Shown: piece after piece, positions 1 through 8,021 of the stretch
How the letters are laid out: the number at the start of each line of letters is the position of its first letter
Numbering within the stretch: position 1 is the stretch's first letter
DNA from: Russula earlei
Taxonomy: Eukaryota; Basidiomycota; Agaricomycetes; Russulales; Russulaceae
NCBI GenBank assembly: GCA_025769875.1
Contig: JAGFNK010001051.1
Location: forward strand, 1-15,693
Direction of reading: 5' to 3'
DNA: 15,693 nt
Notes under the pieces: model-generated
Seen by the model: only the letters and a program-made list of their open reading frames with translations
Databases searched by the model: none
What the model was told of the DNA's origin: nothing
Program-made: the position numbers and the translations under genes

Positions 1-173
1 GGGAAAAGGCCTAGTATTTCCTGGAAGACAATACCAAGTTCATCATGTTTGCCAACGTCACTTTGCACACCTCTGTGCCCATTTTGTTCCATCTTGGATA
101 AGAGATGGCATTCATGGCGGTTTTGGGCTGCCAGGGGTGCATGTGGAGGAGCATGAAAGTGCAACACAGCATG

Positions 174-1008
174 TGTCATGAACCATTCTCTGGAGAGGGC
201 CCTTGAAGGACCCTTCCTTATAGGAGGAAACCCAGCCTCTATGGTGTCACCCTGTTCACTTCGAGCAAAAGGGGTGAGTAGAGGTGTCCACAATATCGTG
301 CATGCATTGTCACGCGAGCAATTCTCAGCACAATCGACATACAGCAAGCCCCACTTAGAGACAACCCTTTTAGCAATAAAAGGCAATACTAGGGACCTTA
401 ATAGCAACATTAGGGTCGACTTTAAGGACCCTAATAGAACTATATAAGGGGCCTTATAGAATAACTCTATTCCCCGAACCAGACTACAAGTCCTCAAATG
501 ACTGGCCCTAAACTAACTAACAGGAAATGAATCAGGTGTTTGCACGTGTACTAAAACAGTGAACACGTGGACAAGGAAGACTCTTACTCATCAAGAGAAG
601 CCTTCTTACTCAGCAGCTTACCAAGCATGACTGAGCATGCTCAGTAAGCATACTCCGACTTCTTACTCATCACTCTATTGTGCTTGATAACAAGGTCATG
701 ACTTGTTCCCTATTTAGCAGTTCTCTTGTAGTATATAAGCGCTCAATAAAGTAGCGGACAGTCCTCAGACTGTCCATTTGTTTACAGCACTCTCTTTTCC
801 TGGGATACTCCTTTAAGGACTGTCCCCTTGTGACTATCCTGGCCTCTTCTCTGCGTGACTGCTCGACTCTCACAGTAACAGTGCCTCTCTGGTATTTGTT
901 ACTACTCTGGACTCTGCTTCTTGCCCATGCTGTCTTAGACATCTATCGACTCGTCTTCGAGCTAACTCCTCGCTCTTGAACTGGATAGTTCAACAGTGAG
1001 TCTTGACA
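174..1008 (-). mobile_element. Solo LTR 1 (835 bp), TSD GCATG
   Basis: It begins TGTCATGAACC and ends GAGTCTTGACA, so it has TG...CA ends. It is flanked by a perfect 5-bp direct duplication GCATG at 169-173 and 1009-1013. No internal retroelement sequence is attached, so this is a solo LTR left by LTR-LTR recombination. It is the inverted relative of the LTR at 12407-13347. The strand is inferred: about 75 bp (roughly 233-315) match the LTR of copia element D (about 7757-7835), whose direction is known to be minus. A TATATAAG followed by AATAAA on the plus strand near 731-750 argues the other way, so orientation is less sure than the boundaries. Short ORFs inside it are not genes. Confidence 0.9.
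543..669. promoter_or_regulatory. Clustered E-boxes and TTACTCA repeats in solo LTR 1
   Basis: Two CACGTG boxes lie at 543-548 and 564-569. Three TTACTCA heptamers lie at 584-590, 606-612 and 663-669, with the near-palindrome GAGCATGCTC between them. The same set, reversed, is retained in the second solo LTR. Known factors binding CACGTG are bHLH proteins, and TGAGTAA resembles bZIP sites. That they act here is inference. Confidence 0.4.
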
Positions 1009-1251
1009 GCATGTCCCTGGGATCATTTTTGATCCCCTGATGTTTTTCCACTCCCCTCAGGGGAAAATACATTCTGCTGTGCCCCTTCTTGGGCCTTGTT
1101 TGACCCACATCAAAACTGAAAATGTACCAAAAAGCAAGAACATTCCATACTGGCTCCATGACTCCCATATCCAAGAAAAATGCACACATGCAACTCAATC
1201 GCATGCATGCACCAAAACCGGAACAAGCACATCAGCCACATAGAGAGGCAA

Positions 1252-1592
1252 TGTGTTATTTCCATTGAAGTCCAAAGTCCTTCCACTATATGTTTTCATT
1301 CCTGTCTTACTTCCATTCCCAACTCCAAAAGCTCCTAAAGATTATTCTCCTATTTTATTCCTTAAGTAACATACTTGTAAAACATATAAATTAGCCTCTC
1401 ATTGCCTGCCAATGTATCAGCATGTTCTTTGTTCTCAAAAAACACTGCCATGTGCACCCAACACTTCCCCTTCTCATGCTCTACCACCACTCCATGTTGT
1501 TTACATGCATCCATGACTCTGTGCTGTATCAATGGTCCACTGGCCTGTCTTGCCCATTCACACATTCCCACTGCCTGGGTATCTTTTCTTCA
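1252..1592 (+). mobile_element. 5' LTR of copia element C (left end approximate)
   Basis: The right end is set by the dinucleotide CA at 1591-1592, a few bases before a half-tRNA-type primer site. A TATA-like ATATAAA at 1384-1390 would fit an LTR promoter. Part of it (1323-1367) is nearly repeated at 7536-7580 in the same direction, as expected for the other LTR of the same element or another copy. The left end at TG (1252) is a guess because I find no duplicated target site. ORFs on either strand here have no recognisable content. Confidence 0.5.
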
Positions 1593-1597
1593 CCAGG

Positions 1598-1609
1598 TTA
1601 TGGGCCCTG
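1598..1609 (+). promoter_or_regulatory. Primer binding site of element C
   Basis: TTATGGGCCCTG resembles the complement of the anticodon-stem half of initiator tRNA-Met (expected TTATGAGCCCTG, one mismatch). Drosophila copia and several fungal copia elements use such an internal tRNA fragment to prime reverse transcription. It sits 70 bp before the gag start codon and 5 bp after the inferred LTR end. Confidence 0.6.
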
Positions 1610-1678
1610 AAGTTGCCTATTGAAATATCAAAGTTAAATCAATTCACACCTCACAAGAGAAATATACAATAAGATAAG

Positions 1679-2407
1679 ATGGAAGATAACAGACTTCCAG
1701 TGGTCAAGCTAGCTGGTGACAGATCAAATTGGGTATTGTACCAGGACCATATGGTGTGGACTCTCCAAATAAAGGGCATGGAAGAACATCTAACTAAGGT
1801 ATTCATTCCTCCAAGATATATCAGCACAGGAGACATAAATGGAGTATCACCAGCAATGGGATGGGCCAATGATGATGCCACAACCAAACAGATCATTGCT
1901 TTGTCAATATCAGACATAGCATTTGGCCAAATCAAGCATGTGACTGATGCAATGGGGGTTTGGGATGCCCTAAAGGCACTGTATGAAAACTGATCTCAAT
2001 CACTCCAACTGGATTCCATGTGGAAGCTCCAAACCACCAAATGTGATGAAGATGATGACATCCACACACAATTTGATAAGATGCAAGATATGCACAAGAA
2101 GATCACATCTATGGGCAAAACAATCAGGGATGATGAATATGCAACAATCCTTATCTCCTCACTTCCCCCATCTTATGATTATCTCATCTCATCTATGACC
2201 ATGAGTGCTGACATGAATAATAATGATGTTATGACTCAAATGGTTATCAAATACATGTCCAACAAATTCCAGAAACGCATTATATGCAAATCCATTGGTC
2301 TCCCCAACACACCAGATGAAGCATTTAGTGCTGTCATCAAAACAAAGTCAAAACATGACATTGAATGCTATAACTGCCATAAAAAGGGGCATACAAAAGC
2401 AACTGCT
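1679..2407 (+). pseudogene. gag: Ty1/copia Gag of element C, broken
   Basis: This is the capsid/nucleocapsid polyprotein of a copia element. It starts MEDNRLPVVKLAGDRSNW, a typical copia Gag beginning, and shows the UBN2-type helical region (WDALKALYEN, then DDEYATILISSLPPSYDYLISSM). The frame is broken near 1985-2020 and resumes through the nucleocapsid. A CCHC zinc knuckle begins at about 2365 (CYNCHKKGH) but loses its fourth cysteine where homology stops around 2405. Beyond that point the plus strand has no copia protease. Instead the minus strand reads integrase. The element is therefore cut at the knuckle, and the rest is missing or inverted. The leader 1610-1678 holds nothing else that I recognise. 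Confidence 0.85.
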
Positions 2408-3615
2408 GGCCCCATTCCAGCATGCCACTCAAGTCTGGTCTGTACCCATTGAGTCATTTGAAAGGGGTGTGATGACCAAGTGCCTTTGTTGAGGTTTGGT
2501 TCTTCAGCCATATGGTGTGGTGGACTGCTTCTCCCCATAGATACTTGGGGAGTCCTGACTGGTGAAGCATGGCTTGAGTTCATTTGAGCAGGTGGCAGTT
2601 TATGTCGGAAAATTGGGAGGGCGATTATATTGGATTTTATAGCATTATATTATGATTATATTTAAATATAATGCTATAAAATCCAATATAATCGCCCTCC
2701 CAATTTTCCGACATAGTGATTCAGCAACACCATTGTGCTGAGGTGTGTCATGTGTCATGAGGCAGCACTCAGTGCCTTGCTCCTGTAAGAAATCTGTGAA
2801 TTTCTTTCCTATGTATTCACCTCCCTTGTTGGAGTGAAGTTGCTTGATGCATGCATTGTGCTGCATTTGTGCCCAGTTTGCAAAAGTTTTGTAGGCTTGC
2901 AATGTTTCATCTTTAGTTTTGAGCAACTCTAGCTTAGTGTAATGCATGTGGTCATCCATGAAAGTTATGTAGTATTTGTTCTTCACGATAGTCTGGAGCA
3001 ATGAAGGCCCCCACAAATCAGAGTGGATTTCATCTCCGAATGCTTTAGCAAGTGGGGCTTCTTGTTCTTTTTTGATTGCTTTACATGTCAATTCAGCATA
3101 TTTGCATGAGTTGCAAAAGAACAAAGGGATGTTGTCTATTAATTGCAGTCCATCAACTGCCTTCTTCCAAATGAGTGTGTGGATCACATCCATGGAGATA
3201 TGCCCAAGCCTCCTGTGAAGTGTGAGGATGTCCACATGCTCAGACTCAGCTTGTGCCACATTTGTGTGCTTGACTTTGTATAGCCCATTTTGGCTTGCAG
3301 GGATTTTGTGATAACTTTCCCTTTTTGGTTCTCAATTTGGCACACATTTCCTGTAAAGGAACTTTGTATCCAACATTAGTGATCCAGCTAACCAATATGA
3401 CAGCAAATCCAATTTGGGGTGCATGAAGCATATTTTGTAATAGTATCAGCATGTGAGCTTTTCCATTCAGTACCTGAATTAGAAGATCACCAATTCCTAT
3501 TGCATAAAAGGGGCATTTGTTGGCTGCAATGATCGCCCAGGGCTGAATTGTCTGATATGTCATGAAATTGTCTGGAATGGAGTGATATGCTGTGAGGCCC
3601 CAGAGTCATACAGCT
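2408..3615 (-). pseudogene. pol: Copia protease to integrase block B, reversed and broken
   Basis: Read on the minus strand, it starts with the aspartic protease signature LYDSGASQH (about 3580-3610). It continues through the pre-integrase linker (3563-3259, frameshifted) into integrase (3259-2716). The HHCC zinc site is intact (HRRLGH and CNSC). The catalytic core has HSDLWGP and, 35 residues after the second position, GVAE. The second catalytic Asp is replaced by Asn (LHSNKGGEY), a G-to-A change in a CpG context. The hairpin MITE splits it after AES-L. The frame resumes at 2600 and runs to about 2408 (AMLHQSGLPKYLWGEA, then LSGMLEWGQ), with two further TGA stops. Reverse transcriptase is absent. 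It abuts C gag head-on and may be an inverted piece of C or a scrap of another copy. Confidence 0.85.
2603..2713. mobile_element. 111-bp hairpin MITE, TA target duplication
   Basis: Including the flanking TA on each side, 2601-2650 and 2666-2715 are perfect 50-bp inverted arms around a 15-bp AT-rich loop. The ends read TGTCGGAAAATTGGG and its complement. It lies inside the block B integrase. Removing it with one TA rejoins the minus-strand frame as GVAESL-N, the conserved integrase context, so TA is a true target duplication. It is too short to encode anything. TA duplication fits Tc1/mariner-pogo type mobilisation, but the parent family is not identified. Confidence 0.85.
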
Positions 3616-4250
3616 TAGCCTCCAACATTTTGAGTCACATTTGTGTCGACATGGAGACAAAGTCCAAAGTGGGCTTTGCTGGTCCAGTCGGGGTCAACAT
3701 ATCTGACTAGGATTGGCTGGGTGCCAGAGTTGCACTGGAAGGTCAGGCAATGATCACTCGTACCTTGGGCATACTGGGTCATGTGTTTGCACATGCATTG
3801 ATGGTTATTCCCTGGGCACACTCTCAAGAAAATCTCATCCGTCAGTCCTCTGTTTAGGTAAGTGGACTTGATGTCCATATGATGGGCTTCCAAACTTTGT
3901 TCTGCAGTGAGGGCCAGGGTGCAAGGGAGTGCCAGTCTTTTGATGGCACAACTTCATCGGGCTCGTTGCTCTCAACTTAGATGAGTCCCTGCATGATAAC
4001 ATGGGCCTTGCATCTTTGAATTTTGTGATCTGACCTTTTCATTCAGAAGGTCTACTTGCGTCCCCGCTGAATTTCTGTTCTGCAGGCATGGCATGCTTTC
4101 AAGAATGCTGGTGTTTTTGAACATGCATTTCTCAACTTTGCACGCCCTTTCCCATTTGGCAGTATCTGTGTGAGCTGTTGCCTCCGCATAGGACCTGGGG
4201 TTTGTGGCTACCTTTTTATGTACCACTTTCCTTTGCTCAGTATGTTTCAT
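3616..4250 (-). pseudogene. pol: Element A reverse transcriptase-RNase H, internally deleted
   Basis: The minus strand first shows the start of copia RT (PRSYAEATAHTDTAKWERACK, about 4200-4140), degraded and frameshifted. It then reads ALTAEQSLEAHHMDIKSTYL, the conserved RT block that precedes the active site, and TDEIFLRVCPGN (about 3830). The next residues already belong to RNase H (QGTSDHCLTF, then ILVRYVDPDW). The catalytic YVDD box and the rest of the palm are therefore deleted at about 3795. RNase H stops after its first acidic motif at about 3616, where block B begins. It could not be functional. The 3900-4000 stretch is the frameshifted middle of the same domain. Confidence 0.75.
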
Positions 4251-4277
4251 TCATTGCTCATGTGGGATGGCGGAATG

Positions 4278-5054
4278 TCAAGCATCTGTGTCGCAGACAG
4301 GTGCACACATGGCATATTTGGGGTGCTTTGGTTGTCCTGCAGTGGACTGTGCAGGTGAGTTCCCCACTTTGTGAACTGTGGGTTGTGCTGATATAGTTTC
4401 AGGCTGGATGGGCAGAGCCTTGTCCATGTTGGTGGTTTGTGCTTTGGCATGCAATGCCTGTTCCACTTCCACATGGTCCAGCTCCTCTGCTTCATCACCA
4501 TGGTCAGGTGTGAGCACATGTGTAGTGTGCTTTGGTTGTCCTGTGGTGGATTGCAAAGGTACATTTTCTGCCTTGTAACTTGAGGGCTCACTATGTGGTG
4601 TTTCAGGCTGAATGGGCAGGGCTTTGCCTGCTGAGACACCTTGCGGTTTGGTGTGCGGCGCCTGCTCTATGTTGTCCACCTGTTTCAGGCTGAGCAGGCA
4701 GAGGCTCCTCTGCTCTGAGACCTTGCAGCTTCGCATGCAGTGGCACTTCCACACTGTCCACCAGTTTTGCCTTCTCCACCCCCTCAATCCTGCTCTCCTT
4801 TCCCCATCCCTGGTGCTTTTGGCTGCATTGTCAAATTTGAGGATCATGTGCTTGATGTGCAATGTGGGGCCCCCTTCGTTAAATACAACATTGCAGGGTT
4901 CAGGGATGTGGGGGGTGGTGTGATGTGCAGGCTTGTACACCTGATGGTTATATGTGTGGCCTGGGAACATGTGCACCAGTGACCTTCGGGTCAGCTTGGT
5001 GAGTCTCTTCTCCAGGGCAGGCACGACATGCGCATTCCAAGGGCGTGTGGCCAA
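4278..5054 (-). pseudogene. pol: Element A integrase C-terminus and linker
   Basis: The first 60 residues (YNHQVYKPAH, then NVVFNEGG) match the end of the copia integrase, where a VVFNE motif is usual. The next stretch is a basic degraded segment. From about residue 125 the sequence is a hydrophilic Gln/Pro/His/Lys-rich linker of the kind found between copia integrase and RT. The linker contains a duplicated unit (KALPIQPET at residues 144-152 and 212-220). It overlaps the 3' end of the preceding reading frame, so a frameshift between 5054 and 4991 separates it from the integrase core. The same product would have been one polyprotein in the intact element. Confidence 0.6.
4323..4730. repeat. 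204-bp imperfect tandem duplication in the copia linker
   Basis: GTGCTTTGGTTGTCC recurs at 4323 and 4527, and TTTCAGGCTG at 4397 and 4601, both exactly 204 bp apart. A third TTTCAGGCTG at 4683 is out of register. The period is a multiple of three, so the repeat keeps the minus-strand frame and doubles a 68-residue linker unit. Confidence 0.75.
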
Positions 5055-6520
5055 GGGAGGTCAGGATGATTCCCGCACCTTGCCTCTTTGGGTGTCAGGT
5101 TGTCCAAGGTGTGAGTGGACAGTTTTGCATCTGTATGCATCGCCCAGACCCTATCAAGAGGTGTCTGGGTCATGCATTCTGTGAATTCAGTGAGTTGTGG
5201 CATATCCGGGGTGGTAAACTGGTGTTTAATTCCCTCTTCTGCTAGGGATGTTTGCACTTCTTGCCCAGTGTGTTTGCCCCCTCCATCTAATTGGAGGGTC
5301 TTCAAGCATTGCCCAGTCATGGGCTCAACGCATGTGGTGTACAGTTGGGGGTGTTGGGGCTTTTTTGACTTGCACTTCAGCCCACCAGCATGTTCCCATG
5401 GTTCCATTTTTGCCCAGTCAGAAAGCTGGGGTGTTCTAGTAGGTGGTTTCCCATATGTGTCTGAGAGGTCCCAGTCTAACGCAGTGTCAGCACGTGTTTC
5501 CGGTGTCTTCAGGGTCTTGCTCTGAGTTTGCATCCCTACTAAGGAGGGTTCCAGTGTCTCAGAGGTAGGTGGTTTGCTGACTGTTTCTATGCCTTTGACC
5601 ATTTCTTTTTGTAGCATTTGTGTTGCATGGTTGGAAGCTGAGTGTCCAACGCATTGGTGCCAAGTGTTGAGGGAGGCCTTGGAGGCCATTGTGCATGCAG
5701 TAAGGGCAGCTTCAAATTTGTGGCTGCCTTCCACAAGGGATGGGTCTAGCGTTGCTGAGCATGCTGACATAGGTTTGACCATTTGGATGGCCATGATATA
5801 TAGGTTGTTGTGTAGTGTTCCCTCACATATCAGTTTATTTTTATCATATATTCCACATGTCTCTCCCTGGAATTGCACTGCCACCCCACGTTGGGTGAAA
5901 TGGGAGACCAATAAGAGGTTCCCTTTGAGGTCCGAAACATACAGGATGTCACGGAGTATCGCAATACTGTGCACACCATTTGCGTGCATCCAGACTTGTA
6001 TTTGCCCAGTTCCAGTGGCAGTTATGGCTCTATCATTTCCTAAGGGAACTAGAATGGGTGATGCAAGTGGGGTGAGGTGTATGAACCAATCACAATGGGG
6101 TGTCATGATGTGCAAGGCTCCAGAGTCAAGGAGCCAGCCATCTCTGAGATTGGCGGCTTGGAGCTGCTCCTGAGTTGTGGCCACACAAATAGGCTCATCT
6201 ACAACTGCCTGATATAATAAGGTGCTGTTATGTGGGATTGGAACATATGCAATGGCAGTGCTGGCTGGTGGCTGGTCTGCATGCATCGCTGGTATGTCAG
6301 GCATGCTTGTGCCAGTCCCAGTGGGCATGGGCGTTGCTGCGTTGTGTGTGCCCATGCCAGTCATTGCTGCTACTGCCGCTGTTGCTTTGTCCTGCAGTTT
6401 CCCATGAATTTTCCAGCATTCATGTGTCTTGAGCCCCCTGCATTTGCAGTGAGTGCACTTCAGTGTGTGTTTCTCATTCTGCTGCCTCCTGGTCCTTTCC
6501 CTTTGGGGGTGCCTTTGCAA
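4991..6520 (-). pseudogene. pol: Element A nucleocapsid, protease and integrase remnant
   Basis: This is a 509-codon open frame. Residues 22-36 are a CCHC knuckle, CTHCKCRGLKTHECW, in which the expected His is Leu. Residues 128-145 hold the retropepsin active site WLLDSGALH. Residues 185-245 follow the usual ILYVSDLKGNLLLVSHF pattern of copia protease to pre-integrase. Residues 287-311 keep the H-x4-H half of the integrase zinc site (WHQCVGH), but the CxxC half and the first catalytic Asp are gone. The sequence between residues 315 and 395 is Pro/Thr/Lys-rich and not integrase-like. Residues 405-450 return to the core (LDGGGKHTGQE and FTTPD, with a Glu at 448 where the catalytic Glu belongs). 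The integrase is therefore inactive. It is the longest open frame in the window. Confidence 0.8.
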
Positions 6521-7207
6521 GATGTGTTATGGCCATGTCACAAGTCAATTGGGTCCGACACTCCTCATGGAGGATGCAGTCCGAGATGTGCTCAGCTGTT
6601 AGCAGGCTGGGTGGTGTCAAGTGGAGAGTGGCCTTGAGATTGGCCATCTTTCCTGGTAGTGCGAGAATTAGCATCCATATGAGGACTTTCTCATCAATGG
6701 GGTATCCGAGTTTTTCAAGGGTTCAGATAGCAGTCATATTATCTGAGGAGCCATGGGTTTGGTTTCAGAGAAAGTGACCCAGTATAGGTCCATTAATAAA
6801 TGTGTGATGCATTGCTTGCCCTTCCATGAAAATTGTGTTTCAAATGTGTCCCCAGTATCTTTGGCTCCAGCAATGCCTAGGGCAGTGTTGAGAGTGTGCC
6901 CATTTAACATGAGTAGAATGTGGGCATGTGCTTCATGATCTCTCTGCTCCCAGTCAGTGAAGCTGCTTGGGTCAGTGCTGGGGTCCAGTTTTGAGTATGT
7001 CCCTTTTATGATTTCCATCAGGCTGTTTGTCTTGAAGAGTGCCTCTGTATTAGCTTTCCATTGCATGTACGCAACTGTGCCACCTTCAAAGAGTGGTCCA
7101 TCATAACTGTGTTGACCACCCATGTAAGTTTTTTCCATGACTCCTATGGTGGGAGCATGGCTGCCTCTTGAGGGCACAATGTTTGCAGTTGCTGTGGGGG
7201 CACTCAT
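6474..7207 (-). pseudogene. gag: Element A Gag, frameshifted
   Basis: The start MSAPTATANIVPSRGSH at 7207 lies about 55 bp after the primer site. The first part (7207-6734) shows the copia capsid region (WKANTEALFKTNSLMEIIKGTY, with WEQRDHEAHAHILLMLN following). This is the tract where copia Gag proteins list the residues allowing only a limited set of outcomes before the central helices. The frame breaks near 6730 and resumes at 6674 (MLILALPGKMANLKATLHL) down to the nucleocapsid. The family normally makes this as one product fused in frame to Pol. The break separates the N-terminal and C-terminal capsid halves, so no working particle protein is expected. It differs clearly in sequence from C Gag, so A and C are separate families. 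Confidence 0.75.
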
Positions 7208-7261
7208 GGCATTTCATTACGCAATTTGGAAGCTGGTGGGAGTTCATGATGTCAGGGACAA

Positions 7262-7276
7262 CCAGGTCTCATAATC
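7262..7276 (-). promoter_or_regulatory. Primer binding site of element A
   Basis: On the minus strand it reads GATTATGAGACCTGG, directly after the CA end of the LTR. TTATGAGACCTG matches the half-initiator-tRNA type site except for one base. Together with the C site, it shows that both elements use internal-tRNA priming. Confidence 0.6.
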
Positions 7277-7525
7277 TGTTGGAGCTATATGAATGATAGC
7301 TCAGTCTTGTGTGTAAAAGACTGTATTGGTTAGTTATCTAACCTATATGAATGATAGCTATGTACAGTATTAGCTTTAAAGGAGTGTAAAGGAATTGTAG
7401 TACTGACCTCAGTCTTGTGTGTAAAAGACTAAGGAAAAATGAACATGATAACTAAATTCTAACTTATTTACACGTATGGTCCGGATTGTCCGTTCACATG
7501 CCACTAAGTGGCTGCACATCCAACA
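7277..7525 (-). repeat. 5' LTR of element A (249 bp)
   Basis: On the minus strand it starts TGTTGGATGTGCAGC and ends AGCTCCAACA, a good short inverted terminal match, next to the primer site. It contains internal repeats: CTATATGAATGATAGCT at 7285-7301 and 7343-7359, and a 22-bp unit with AGTCTT/AAGACT ends at 7301-7322 and 7409-7430. No second copy exists in the window because the 3' end of A is lost. Confidence 0.75.
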
Positions 7526-7583
7526 TTACTCCTGACTCCAAAAGCTCCTAAAAAACATTCTCCTATTTTATTCCTTAAGTGAC
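7526..7583 (+). repeat. Scrap of C-type LTR between elements A and D
   Basis: 7536-7580 matches 1323-1367 with about three differences over 45 bp (CTCCAAAAGCTCCTAAA, ending TTCCTTAAGT). Both sides of the scrap end at LTR boundaries: A at 7525 and D at 7584. It therefore appears to be a C-type LTR into which A and D both inserted. TTACT follows A here, and TTACT also stands upstream of the same block at 1307-1311. Confidence 0.65.
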
Positions 7584-8021
7584 TGTCATGATTTTGAGAA
7601 TCAGAAGCACATGCAAGTGAGATCAATTGTGGGTGGTGTTGCGCAGCATAGAGCGCAGCTAACAGGCCAAGCAACCCACCTTAGAGGTTGTGCTAATGCT
7701 CAAGTGATATTGGGGTGTAGAGCGATGTGTATACTCGTCTACAAGTATGGTATTTATACCTCTATGACCCAGGGCTGTTCCTAAGTCCAAAAGAGGTGAC
7801 TACAGGTGTCCACTATATCGCGCATTAAGTGACGTGTGATGTGGAAACGTTCTATACACAGCATAAGGCTGCATCTTGTGATAGATAGCGTAGTATGCGT
7901 AACCCTATTGCCATAAGCGCATATTCTAAAGTTCTGTCTAACACGTAACATCTATCAGCAGATCTTGAACCTTGTATGAAGGTCTTCGCCTTCTTTGATC
8001 CGTTTGGGTTCCGGTTCAACA
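7584..8021 (-). repeat. 3' LTR of element D (438 bp)
   Basis: On the minus strand it begins TGTTGAACCGG straight after the polypurine tract and ends CATGACA at 7584. A TATA-like TATAAATA lies on the minus strand at 7751-7758, with polymerase II promoter spacing plausible for a U3/R border. About 75 bp near this TATA are shared with the solo LTRs. Confidence 0.8.

Larger units (their letters stand above)
2..1243 (+). pseudogene. Unidentified ORF interrupted by a solo LTR
   Basis: An open frame enters from the left edge (2-173) and is cut by the solo LTR at 174-1008. If the LTR and one copy of its 5-bp duplication are ignored, the same frame continues from 1014 to a TAG at 1241-1243, giving 133 codons without an internal stop. 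The left part is rich in His and Cys (YQVHHVCQRHFAHLC, then VPSWIRDGIHGGFGLPG). The right part ends in a Thr/Ser/His-rich tail. I do not recognise the family. It could be the 3' end of a host gene or of another transposon, with the start outside the window. The stretch just right of the LTR contains short hairpins (around 1018-1035 and 1031-1065), so chance openness is possible. What is certain is the interruption, not the function. Confidence 0.4.
3616..7525 (-). mobile_element. Copia element A, truncated at its 3' end
   Basis: This is a reverse-strand Ty1/copia element with its parts in canonical order: 5' LTR (7525-7277), primer site, gag, zinc knuckle, protease, pre-integrase, integrase remnant, linker, RT and RNase H. 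It ends abruptly in RNase H at about 3616 with no polypurine tract or 3' LTR. It is much more decayed than element D, with several frameshifts and two internal deletions. The base just outside the LTR begins TTACT (7526-7530), the probable target duplication. The partner copy is not found because the 3' end is lost. Confidence 0.8.

Noticed and set aside
670..942. 90-codon ORF, and the similar frame at 12542-12745
   Set aside because: Both are the same sequence in the two solo LTRs, with no domain. LTRs carry chance frames.
1402..1623. Overlapping short ORFs in the LTR of element C
   Set aside because: No domain, and they lie in LTR and leader sequence on both strands.
2601..2715. Strong hairpin as a transcription terminator
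   Set aside because: The arms are 50 bp and perfect, are flanked by TA, and interrupt a coding frame that closes exactly on removal, so a MITE explains it better.
5115..6637. Several plus-strand ORFs of 100-200 codons
   Set aside because: They overlap the minus-strand copia A Pol frame, which has clear protease and integrase motifs. The plus frames are Cys/Trp/Ser-rich shadows.
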